Shown in pieces: positions 18,411-26,718 of a stretch of 64,000 bases of DNA. Below the pieces are notes generated by a model. The model ran no database searches. It saw only the letters and a program-made list of their open reading frames with translations, and was not told the DNA's origin. Each line of letters begins with the position of its first letter. The first letter of the stretch is position 1. The translations under genes were made by a program, and so were the position numbers. Source of the DNA: Stieleria neptunia (GTDB lineage: Bacteria > Planctomycetota > Planctomycetia > Pirellulales > Pirellulaceae); contig NZ_CP037423.1 of assembly GCF_007754155.1 (NCBI RefSeq), forward strand, positions 5,176,865 to 5,240,864, written 5' to 3'.

Positions 18411-21400
18411 ATGAAAATCAGCGACCTGTTCAAGAAGAACATCGCACGCCCGATCAACGGTGTCGTCAAAGCTGACCAGTTGGATGAAGAGTCCGTCTGG
18501 CAGGAGTTGGACGAATTCGTCGTCACCAAAGAACTCGATGGCCACCTGCGCAGGTTCTTCGAACGGTACTGCGAAGCCATCAACACCCCGAATGATCCCG
18601 ACATTTCGGGCAAGATTGGCGTGTGGGTCTCGGGCTTCTTTGGATCCGGTAAATCGCACTTCATCAAGGTGCTGTCCCACCTGCTGGAAAACGCAGAGCA
18701 CACGCACGACGGGCAGGTCAAAAAGGCCGTCGACTTCTTTGACGACAAAATCGATGACGCCACGATCCTCGGCGATATCAAGCGGGCGGTCATTTCCGAC
18801 ACCGATGTCATTCTCTTCAACATCGACAGCAAGGCCAGCAGCAACACGGGCCGAGACGCCATCCTCGCAGTGTTCCTGAAGGTGCTGAACGAAAAGCTCG
18901 GCTACAGTCCCGATCACGCTCACATTGCCCACATGGAGCGTTACCTGGATGAGAAGGGGAAGTACGGTGAGTTCCAGAATATCTATAAAATGCTCACCCA
19001 GACCGAATGGAAGCAGGAACGAGACGCCTACGAATTCAACCGGGACGAAGTGATCGAGGCTTTGTCAAAGACGCTGGGACAAAGTCAGGAGTCCTGCGAA
19101 AAGTGGGTCGATACCGGCGAGAGCACCTTTAGCCTGACCATCGAGAACTTCGCCAAATGGACGAAGGAGTATCTCGACAAGCAAGGCCCGACTCATCGGA
19201 TCATCTTCTTGGTCGACGAAGTGGGACAGTTTATCGGCTCCGAAACGGCCTTGATGCTCAATCTGCAAACCATCACCGAGCAACTTGGCACGGTCTGCAA
19301 CGGCCGAGCTTGGGTGGTCGTCACATCGCAGGAGGACATCGACGCTGTCCTGGGCGAAATGCGGACCAGTCGTGAAAACGACTTTTCCAAGATTCAGGGG
19401 CGTTTCAAGACTCGGCTATCGCTGTCCAGCGCCAACGTCGACGAGGTGATTCAGGAGCGGTTGCTTCGCAAGCACGACTCGGTCCGTCCTGATTTGGAAA
19501 AACTGTACAAGGAAAAGGGCGACATCCTCAAAAACCAACTTTCTTTCCGGGAGGTTGGGGCTACCTACAAGCAGTTCAAGGAAGCGGACGACTTCGTCCA
19601 CACTTATCCCTTCGCCCCCTATCAGTTCAAGCTGTTGCAACGGATTTTCGAATCAATCCGCAAAGCTGGGGCCACGGGCCTGCACTTGGCGCAAGGCGAG
19701 CGGTCACTGCTCGATGCCTTCCAGCATGCCGCCAAGACGGTTGCGGATCGAGACCTTGGTGTGCTGGTCCCGATCTACATGTTCTACCCATCCATCGAGA
19801 GTTTCCTAGACACCACCGTCAAGCGAACCATCGATCACGCCAGGGACAACGAGAACCTTGAACCGTTTGACATTCATGTCCTGCAGGTCCTGTTCCTTAT
19901 TCGCTACGTCGACGAGATGAAAGGCAATGTCGACAACCTCGTCACGTTGTGCCTCGATGAAATCGATGCCGACCGACTGGCGCTGAAGAAAAAGATCGAG
20001 GCAAGTCTGGCCCGATTGGAAAAAGACTCGCTCGTCAGCCGCAGTGGCGACTTGTACTACTTCCTGACCAACGAAGAACGGGACATCAACCAAGAAATCA
20101 AGAAGGAAATCATCTCCAGTGCCGACGAGGCAAAGTTGCTGGGCGACATCATCTTTCTGGATGTCCTCAAGGATCAGAAAAAGCACCGCTATTCAGCCAC
20201 CAAGAAAGACATCCCGTTCAACCGAATTTGTGACCAGCACCCCACGGGGCGCAATACCGATGGGGCCATGGCGTTTGAGGTCATCAGTCCGCTGCACGAC
20301 GATTTCAGCCAGTGCAGCGACCAGAAGTGCATCCTTTCCAGCAGCGACGATAACGGTAAGGCCATCGTTCGTCTGGACGACAAGGAAGCACTCGGCCGTG
20401 AACTGAAGGCGTATCTGCGGACCGACAAGTACATCAGGACCAAAGACGACAGCACCTCCCCACCGACCACTCGCCGCATCCACAAGGACTTGGCCGCAGA
20501 AAATCAACAGAGGCGCAACCTGCTGGCCAACCTGTTGAGTGACATGCTCGTGGAAGCCAGTTACTTCGTGGCCGGTGAGAAGCTGGAGATCGGCGCCAGC
20601 GGACCGATCACGGCGATGGAACAGGCCCTTGAATACCTCGTCGAGAACACGTTCACCAAACTCAGCTACCTGAAGCACCTCAACGAGAACCCGCTGAAAG
20701 AAGTCCATGCGATCCTGAAGAGCGACGACACGGCTCAGCAATCATTGCAGATGGATTTGCCCGAGAACAACCCGCAAGCGTTGGAGGAAGTGCGACGGTA
20801 CGTCGATTTGGCATCTGGTCGTGACAAAGAGATCGTGATGTACGAGATGTGTTATGGACGCTTCTCAGACCGGCCCTATGGGTGGCCGGAACTGGAGACG
20901 GCGATGCTGCTGGTTCGCCTGTACGCGGCCGGGGAAATCCTCTTCGTGCGTGGCGGTGACGCCATCAAGCACGACGACCTCTACTCTGCACTCTCGGAAT
21001 CCAAGAACTGGCGAAAGATCACCATTGTCCAAAAGGTGACCGCCAAGATTGAAGACGTGAAGAAAGCTCGTGAGATCGGCAAAGAGGTCTTCCACGAGAT
21101 GGGACCGGAAACCGAAGAAGGGCTCTGCGAATTCCTGCGCAAGAAGCTGACGCATCAGCAAACGTGCCTGAAACGATACGCCGAACTTGCCCAAGATGGC
21201 CGGTATCCGGGCGGGGCAACCATCACCGATTCGCTGGCGACGATCAAAGCATTGCTGGTAGTCGACGAGAGCAACAAATTCCTGGAGCGTTTCAACGAGG
21301 ACGAAGCCGACCTACTTCAGCTCTCCGACGAATTCCACGACTTGGAACACTTCTTCGAGAGTCAGAAACCGACGTGGGACAAGATGCTGAAGGCCGAGCA

Positions 21401-22019
21401 GGAGTTCAGCCTCAACCAACATCAATTGGCTCAGGACGAGCAAGCAAAGAGGGCGTTGGATCGGATCAAGGTGATCCGCACCGCTTCCGAGCCATACGGG
21501 ATGGTGCATGAGGTGGATCCGCTCATCACCACAGTCCAGAAGGTCAATGACAATCTGGTCAGCGAACAGCGCACGAAGTCTCTGGAAGTGATCGAAGCTC
21601 AGATCGACGCGATCCGGCAAGAACTCACCGCGACGGGTGACGATCCAACCCTATCGTCGTCGTGCCTAAATCCCCTGGAGTCCCTCAAAAGCCAGGTGGC
21701 CGGCCAAACCAGTCTGGCGCACATCACTCAGGCCGAGACCGATGCCGTCAATCTAAAGGACTTGGCGATCGGCAAGATCGGTGATTATGTTGCAAAACAA
21801 GAAGCCAAGAAGGCCGACAAGGTTGCAGAGAACAGCCCGGATAAAGGCGACGGCGGCACCGTGACGCCCAAGTTCAAGAAACCGAAGGTAATTCACCCCA
21901 AGACGATCGTGACCAAAGCCTACTTAGAAACACACGACGACATCGACGAGTTCCTGAAGGCACTACGGGCGGAAATGGAAGCGGCGATTAACAACGATGA
22001 GCGAATAGAGATCAGGTGA
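18411..22019 (+). CDS. brxC: BREX ATPase BrxC (PglY-like)
   Basis: A 1202-residue protein from ATG at 18411 (MKISDLFKKNIARPINGVVK), the family's usual start; an in-frame TTG at 18396 is possible. Walker A is GFFGSGKS at 75-82, and Walker B is RIIFLVDEVGQF near 262-272. The rest is long, helical and charged, ending in a Lys/Asp-rich linker and a compact tail (IDEFLKALRAEMEAAI). BrxC is the large P-loop ATPase of BREX, thought to assemble with BrxB and PglZ on DNA. Length is typical (about 1200). An inserted small gene follows before pglX. Confidence 0.93.
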   Translation: MKISDLFKKNIARPINGVVKADQLDEESVWQELDEFVVTKELDGHLRRFFERYCEAINTPNDPDISGKIGVWVSGFFGSGKSHFIKVLSHLLENAEHTHDGQVKKAVDFFDDKIDDATILGDIKRAVISDTDVILFNIDSKASSNTGRDAILAVFLKVLNEKLGYSPDHAHIAHMERYLDEKGKYGEFQNIYKMLTQTEWKQERDAYEFNRDEVIEALSKTLGQSQESCEKWVDTGESTFSLTIENFAKWTKEYLDKQGPTHRIIFLVDEVGQFIGSETALMLNLQTITEQLGTVCNGRAWVVVTSQEDIDAVLGEMRTSRENDFSKIQGRFKTRLSLSSANVDEVIQERLLRKHDSVRPDLEKLYKEKGDILKNQLSFREVGATYKQFKEADDFVHTYPFAPYQFKLLQRIFESIRKAGATGLHLAQGERSLLDAFQHAAKTVADRDLGVLVPIYMFYPSIESFLDTTVKRTIDHARDNENLEPFDIHVLQVLFLIRYVDEMKGNVDNLVTLCLDEIDADRLALKKKIEASLARLEKDSLVSRSGDLYYFLTNEERDINQEIKKEIISSADEAKLLGDIIFLDVLKDQKKHRYSATKKDIPFNRICDQHPTGRNTDGAMAFEVISPLHDDFSQCSDQKCILSSSDDNGKAIVRLDDKEALGRELKAYLRTDKYIRTKDDSTSPPTTRRIHKDLAAENQQRRNLLANLLSDMLVEASYFVAGEKLEIGASGPITAMEQALEYLVENTFTKLSYLKHLNENPLKEVHAILKSDDTAQQSLQMDLPENNPQALEEVRRYVDLASGRDKEIVMYEMCYGRFSDRPYGWPELETAMLLVRLYAAGEILFVRGGDAIKHDDLYSALSESKNWRKITIVQKVTAKIEDVKKAREIGKEVFHEMGPETEEGLCEFLRKKLTHQQTCLKRYAELAQDGRYPGGATITDSLATIKALLVVDESNKFLERFNEDEADLLQLSDEFHDLEHFFESQKPTWDKMLKAEQEFSLNQHQLAQDEQAKRALDRIKVIRTASEPYGMVHEVDPLITTVQKVNDNLVSEQRTKSLEVIEAQIDAIRQELTATGDDPTLSSSCLNPLESLKSQVAGQTSLAHITQAETDAVNLKDLAIGKIGDYVAKQEAKKADKVAENSPDKGDGGTVTPKFKKPKVIHPKTIVTKAYLETHDDIDEFLKALRAEMEAAINNDERIEIR

Positions 22020-22020
22020 G

Positions 22021-22035
22021 TGGGCAGTGGGCAGT
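22021..22035. repeat. left inverted repeat flanking the S23 gene
   Basis: The sequence TGGGCAGTGGGCAGT starts 1 nt after the brxC stop. Its exact reverse complement is at 22463-22477, so the pair brackets the four-helix-bundle gene. The same unit, extended to three copies, is found inside pglX at 25285-25306. Confidence 0.8.
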
Positions 22036-22053
22036 CGACAGTGAGAAAGAAGA

Positions 22054-22440
22054 ATGGAGAATACAAGACGATCTCGAAACTATCGAGACCTCCTCGCATG
22101 GCAACGTGCGATGGACTTGGTCGAGGTTGTGTATGGACTGAGCAGTCGATTCCCGAACGAAGAACGGTACGGTCTTTCATCGCAGGTCCGACGTGCGGTC
22201 GTGTCTATCCCGTCAAATATAGCCGAAGGCGAGGGGCGCAATGCACCCAACGACTTTGCACGTTTTCTCTCAATTGCGCACGGTTCGTTGCGGGAAGTCG
22301 AAACACAATTGCTTATTTCTGTTCGGCTCAAGTATCTGACGGAAGAAGACATCACGAATGCGATGACACTTTGCGAAGAAACGGGACGAATCACTAACGG
22401 ACTAAAACGAAGTCTACAAGGTAGAGGCAAATCCGGCTGA
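22054..22440 (+). CDS. four-helix-bundle protein (S23/IVS family)
   Basis: A 128-residue protein. RNYRDLLAWQRAMDLVEVVY, SSQVRRAVVSIPSNIAEGEG and FLSIAHGSLREVETQLLISV are the signature of the S23/IVS four-helix-bundle family, first found in intervening sequences of 23S rRNA genes and related to the Avd protein of diversity-generating retroelements. No reverse transcriptase is nearby. The gene lies between brxC and pglX, which are normally adjacent, and is bracketed by a perfect 15-bp inverted repeat, so it looks inserted. The molecular role is unknown; nucleic-acid binding is plausible. Reading direction matches the operon, so it would be co-transcribed. Confidence 0.85.
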   Translation: MENTRRSRNYRDLLAWQRAMDLVEVVYGLSSRFPNEERYGLSSQVRRAVVSIPSNIAEGEGRNAPNDFARFLSIAHGSLREVETQLLISVRLKYLTEEDITNAMTLCEETGRITNGLKRSLQGRGKSG

Positions 22441-22462
22441 GCGTGCAGTCATCCCTGTTTTT

Positions 22463-22477
22463 ACTGCCCACTGCCCA
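22463..22477. repeat. right inverted repeat flanking the S23 gene
   Basis: ACTGCCCACTGCCCA, the exact reverse complement of 22021-22035, with a further ACTGCCCACT unit at 22484-22493, just before the pglX ATG at 22502. Confidence 0.8.
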
Positions 22478-22501
22478 CCGCTTACTGCCCACTGAGAAAC
22501 T

Positions 22502-25500
22502 ATGGAAACCAGTCAGCTAAAAAACTACGGTCCGCAAGCCCGTCGAGATTTTATCGAGGGTGTGAAGAATCAGGCTGCCGTCTACGGTTTGCTGCCCGAC
22601 GAGATCGTTCCGATGAAGGAGGACGGAGACGTTGTCATCATCGGGGATCGCCCCTTCCCACGCGCGGTGACGAAGCAGCGGATAAAACTGGAAGAGTGTA
22701 TCCGCCAAGAGGGTTTTGACCACGTCATCGAGGCCATCGCCTACACGTGGTTCAACCGCTTCGTCGCCATCCGGTTCATGGAACTGCACGGCTACCTGGA
22801 CCACAGCTACCGCGTCCTCAGCCACCCGGACGGCAAATCCACGCCGGAGATCCTGGAGATCGCCGAGCGGGTCGAACTGCCCGGACTCGATCGCGACAAA
22901 GTCGTTGAACTCAAGCTAGACGGCACGAAAGACGAAGAACTCTACCGCCTGCTGCTCCTGGCCCAATGCAACGCGCTTAACAAAGCGATGCCCTTTCTCT
23001 TCGAGAGGATCGGGGACGAGACCGAGTTGCTCCTGCCCGCCAATCTGCTGCACACCGATTCGCTGATCCGCCAGTTGGTCGAGCAGATCGAGGAAGCGGC
23101 GTGGCAGGACATCGAGATCATCGGCTGGCTCTACCAGTTCTATATCTCGGACAAGAAGAAGGACGTCATCGGCAAGGTGGTGAAGTCGCAAGACATTCCG
23201 GCGGCGACCCAGCTATTCACCCCCAACTGGATCGTGAAGTACATGGTCCAGAACTCGCTGGGGGCGCAGTGGCTGGCGACCTATCCCCAGTCACCTCTCA
23301 AAGGGCAGATGGAGTACTACATCGAGCCCGCCGAGCAGACCGACGAGGTCAACGCGCAGCTCGCGGCCATCACGCCCAGCCAGCTCAACCCCGAGAAGCT
23401 GACCCTCATCGACCCGGCTAGTGGCTCCGGGCACATTCTGGTGGAGGCCTACGAACTCTTCAAAGCCATCTACCTGGAGCGAGGTTATCGACAACGAGAC
23501 GTCCCGCAACTGATCCTCGAAAAAAACCTCTTCGGCCTCGACATCGATGAGCGCGCGGCGCAGCTGACGGGCTTCGCACTGATGATGAAAGGGCGGGCGG
23601 ATGACCGGCGGCTGTTTGGGCGAGGGGTGAAGCTCAATGTGATGGCGCTGGTGGATAGCGCGGGGTTCGATCCGGAATCGCTTGCGAATGGGATGGAGCT
23701 CAGTGACTACCTACTAAAGCCAACGGACCTCACGGAGCTTAAGCGGCTGTTCAAACACGCGACGACGTTTGGGTCCTTGATTCAGGTGCCGGAGGTGCTG
23801 GCGGAGAAGCTACCCGCGCTGAAGCAGCTGATCGAGGCGACCAGTCAGGAACTCTTCGTGTCGGAGGCGCTCAGGCGTTTAGAGCCATTGGTGCAGCAGG
23901 CTGAGTTGTTGGCGACGCAGTACGACGCGGTGGTGGCGAACCCACCGTATATGGGAAGTGGAGGAATGACTGGCCTGTTGAAGAAGTTCGCTAAGGACAA
24001 CTTTCCCGAAAGCAAGAGTGACCTCTTCGCGTGCTTTATTGAACGCGGATTGACGCTCGCGAAGACTGCCGGCCACAGCGCGATGATCACGATGCAGAGT
24101 TGGATGTTCCTTTGGTCCTTCGAGAAGATGCGCGAACGTATCCTCCGCGACAAGACCATTTGCGCAATGGCGCACCTTGGCGCAAGGGCGTTTGGGAGCA
24201 TCTCGGGCGAGGTCGTCCAGACGACGGCATGCGTCCTGAGCAACCGGTCGCCACAGTGTTACAAGCCGGTATTCTTCCGACTGCTTAACGGCGGTGAGGG
24301 CGAGAAGCGGATAGCGCTCGCAAACGGCGAGAATCGTTTCGATGCGACAGCCCAAGACGCTTTTCGGAGTATCCCTGGCAGTCCTATTGCGTATTGGCCA
24401 AGCAGAGCGTTAAGGGCAGCCTTTCGAAAGCACAAAAGTCTTGCGGAGGTTGCCAGGCCCAGGGAAGGGCTGAACACTACTGACAATGACAGGTTCCTGC
24501 GGCGTTGGTGGGAGTGTCGATTGAGCGCGACGAAGCTTGACACCCACTCCGCGGACGATGTGGTTTCAAGTGGTGCGACGTGGTTTCCGTGCCAGAAGGG
24601 CGGAACCTATAGGAAGTGGTTTGGAAACAATGAATACGTCGTCAATTGGTGGGGCAATGGAGCGGACATAAAGTCCGTTGTGGTTGAGCGCTATGGAAGC
24701 GCGACGAAGCGAGTCGTGAATGAGCACCTATACTTCCAAGAGGGAATTACCTGGTCCTCGATCTCTAGCTCCGCACTCGCAATGCGCCATGTTCCAGCAG
24801 GGTATGTCTTTGAAACAAAGGGCAACATGTGCTTCTTTGAGACAGAGCCACAGCTTCTTCAGGGATTGGGGTTTTGTAACTCGTGCGTCGTCAACCCTTT
24901 GATTCAATGTGTAAGCCCAACGCTAGATTTCCATGCAGGGCCCGTAGGGAAGCTCCCGGTCGCAGCGGAGACGGGCGCGATCGATATCACCAAACGATCG
25001 GTCCATGTTGCGAGGGCAGACTGGAACTCCTACGAGCGGTCCTGGGACTTTCAATCCCTTCCCCTCCTGGCGGAGTCCTCCGCGACCACGCTTGAATCCA
25101 GCTATACCGCCTGGACACGTGAGAACCACGACACCATCGCCGAGATGAAGCGCCTCGAAGAGGAGAACAACCGCCTCTTCATCGACGCCTACGGTCTGGC
25201 CGACGAGCTCTCCCCCGACGTCCCCATCGAGCAGATCACCCTGACGGTGAACCCCGCCTACCGCTACGGGTTGAAAGTGGGCGGTGGGCAGTGGGCAGTG
25301 GGCAGTAACGGCGCGAAGGTGGGCAGTGATGGGTGGTCGATTGATGATGGCTTTGGCAACGAACTGGAGGCTCGCTTCCGCCAGGACACGATGGAGGAGC
25401 TGGTCTCCTACGCCATCGGCTGCATGATGGGCCGCTACAGCCTGGACCACCCTGGCCTCATTTACGCACACAGCGGCAACGAGGGATTTGATCCCGGCCG

Positions 25501-26146
25501 CTATACCAGTTTCCCGGCCGACGACGACGGCATCGTCCCGCTCACCGACACGGAGTGGTTCGACGACGATGCCGCCCACCGGCTGATCGAGTTCATCTCG
25601 GTGGCCTGGGACAAGAACCACCTCGAAGCCAACCTCACCTTCCTGGCCGAGAACCTCTCGCCCAAGAAAAACGAGTCGAGCCGCGAGACCATCCGGCGCT
25701 ACCTCTGTGACAAGTTCTTCAAGGACCACCTGCAGACCTACAAGAAACGCCCCATCTACTGGCTCTTCTCCAGCGGCAAGCAGAAAGCGTTCCAGTGCCT
25801 GGTGTACTTGCACCGCTACAACGAGGGCACGCTAGCCCGCATGCGAACCAAATACGTCGTCCCACTCCAAGGCAAGATCAACGCCCGCGTCGAGCAACTC
25901 GAAAGCGACATTCCCGCCGCAACCAGTACCAGCCACCGAAAAACCCTCGAACGAGAGCGTGACAAGCTGGTCAAACAACGAAACGAACTTCAAACCCTCG
26001 ACGAAAAACTCCGTCACTACGCCGACCAACGCATCCACCTCGACCTCGACGACGGCGTGAAAGTCAATTACAGCAAGTTCGGCGACCTTCTTGCCGAGGT
26101 GAAGGCCATCACCGGCAAGAAACCCAAAGTGGAGGTAACGACATAA
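22502..26146 (+). CDS. pglX: BREX adenine-specific DNA methyltransferase PglX
   Basis: A 1214-residue protein. The SAM-binding motif DPASGSGHILVEAYELF lies near 303-319 and the catalytic NPPY near 480 (VVANPPYMGSG), both typical of gamma-type N6-adenine methyltransferases. In BREX this enzyme marks one strand of a 5-7 bp asymmetric site so self DNA is spared, and it is also needed for defence. The C-terminal half (target recognition) is present and ends in a coiled-coil-like charged region. Length is normal. Residues near 926-946 are an unusual Gly-rich insertion encoded by the TGGGCAGT repeat. The stop overlaps the next ATG (TAATG). Confidence 0.94.
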   Translation: METSQLKNYGPQARRDFIEGVKNQAAVYGLLPDEIVPMKEDGDVVIIGDRPFPRAVTKQRIKLEECIRQEGFDHVIEAIAYTWFNRFVAIRFMELHGYLDHSYRVLSHPDGKSTPEILEIAERVELPGLDRDKVVELKLDGTKDEELYRLLLLAQCNALNKAMPFLFERIGDETELLLPANLLHTDSLIRQLVEQIEEAAWQDIEIIGWLYQFYISDKKKDVIGKVVKSQDIPAATQLFTPNWIVKYMVQNSLGAQWLATYPQSPLKGQMEYYIEPAEQTDEVNAQLAAITPSQLNPEKLTLIDPASGSGHILVEAYELFKAIYLERGYRQRDVPQLILEKNLFGLDIDERAAQLTGFALMMKGRADDRRLFGRGVKLNVMALVDSAGFDPESLANGMELSDYLLKPTDLTELKRLFKHATTFGSLIQVPEVLAEKLPALKQLIEATSQELFVSEALRRLEPLVQQAELLATQYDAVVANPPYMGSGGMTGLLKKFAKDNFPESKSDLFACFIERGLTLAKTAGHSAMITMQSWMFLWSFEKMRERILRDKTICAMAHLGARAFGSISGEVVQTTACVLSNRSPQCYKPVFFRLLNGGEGEKRIALANGENRFDATAQDAFRSIPGSPIAYWPSRALRAAFRKHKSLAEVARPREGLNTTDNDRFLRRWWECRLSATKLDTHSADDVVSSGATWFPCQKGGTYRKWFGNNEYVVNWWGNGADIKSVVVERYGSATKRVVNEHLYFQEGITWSSISSSALAMRHVPAGYVFETKGNMCFFETEPQLLQGLGFCNSCVVNPLIQCVSPTLDFHAGPVGKLPVAAETGAIDITKRSVHVARADWNSYERSWDFQSLPLLAESSATTLESSYTAWTRENHDTIAEMKRLEEENNRLFIDAYGLADELSPDVPIEQITLTVNPAYRYGLKVGGGQWAVGSNGAKVGSDGWSIDDGFGNELEARFRQDTMEELVSYAIGCMMGRYSLDHPGLIYAHSGNEGFDPGRYTSFPADDDGIVPLTDTEWFDDDAAHRLIEFISVAWDKNHLEANLTFLAENLSPKKNESSRETIRRYLCDKFFKDHLQTYKKRPIYWLFSSGKQKAFQCLVYLHRYNEGTLARMRTKYVVPLQGKINARVEQLESDIPAATSTSHRKTLERERDKLVKQRNELQTLDEKLRHYADQRIHLDLDDGVKVNYSKFGDLLAEVKAITGKKPKVEVTT
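25285..25306 (+). repeat. in-frame TGGGCAGT tract within pglX
   Basis: Three tandem copies of the 7-bp unit TGGGCAG lie inside pglX, with a further related unit (GTGGGCAGTGA) at about 25319-25329. They translate as VGGGQWAVGSNGAKVGSDGW, a low-complexity piece between two well-formed segments (TVNPAYRYGLK and LEARFRQDTMEELVSYAIGC). The tract is the same repeat that flanks the S23 gene 3 kb upstream. It keeps the reading frame. Confidence 0.75.
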
Positions 26147-26718
26147 TGCCATCCGATAGATACGAAGAGCGCAAACCGTTCTTTGATTGCGTGTTTGAAA
26201 ATGGTGTGGATCAGTATGTCCATCCGACTGGTGTAACCGGCGTCAAGATCGTGACAGGAGTGGAGGAATCATTTCTCGATCCTTACTTCAACTCTCCTTA
26301 CGGACAACGAGCGAAGAGCTCTGGTGACTTATCGATTTTTTTGGCAGACAGCGAACAGACGGCTAAGGCTGAAGTGTTCCAAGGTCAACAATCGAGTGGC
26401 TATCCACCAAATTCGTGGCTGCTTTCATACGAATACCAAGGTCAAATCCTTAACATTCAGAAAATTGAGGATGAAAATTTCAAGAACGACTTTCTTGAGG
26501 CGTCCGGCGAATACAAGCACGAGTTCTCGCAGGACGCTCGACACTATTTAGATGAGAAAGGATACGCCCAAAAGTTTGATTCCATTGGATGGGTGAGTGT
26601 CCAGGGAAATCAAATCGGACAAGGCGGCTTTGTCTACAACTGGGTGTCAGGAGAATCACCGACCTTCAATCACCTATGCACGATCCGGCTTGATTCTCCA
26701 AGTGGAGATCAACAGTAG
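26146..26718 (+). CDS. unknown BREX-embedded protein, RES-like
   Basis: A 190-residue protein. Its ATG overlaps the pglX stop (TAATG) and its stop is directly followed by the pglZ ATG, so it is translated as part of the BREX operon. The stretch SSGDLSIFLADSEQTAKAEV resembles the core of RES-domain toxins (a serine-containing strand, then a helix with a glutamate), some of which degrade NAD. The Arg expected near the N-terminus could be R5 or R9 (DRYEERKPF), but I am not sure of the alignment. It is not a standard BREX core gene. It could be an accessory effector, an anti-restriction sensor or a passenger. Confidence 0.5.
   Translation: MPSDRYEERKPFFDCVFENGVDQYVHPTGVTGVKIVTGVEESFLDPYFNSPYGQRAKSSGDLSIFLADSEQTAKAEVFQGQQSSGYPPNSWLLSYEYQGQILNIQKIEDENFKNDFLEASGEYKHEFSQDARHYLDEKGYAQKFDSIGWVSVQGNQIGQGGFVYNWVSGESPTFNHLCTIRLDSPSGDQQ

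Noticed and set aside
22054..22440. Diversity-generating retroelement suggested by the Avd-like S23 protein
   Set aside because: No reverse transcriptase, template repeat or variable repeat was seen nearby.
24923..25813. Long antisense open frame inside pglX (296 residues), and similar ones opposite brxC, pglZ and brxL
   Set aside because: They mirror the codon bias of strongly supported sense genes and have no family pattern.
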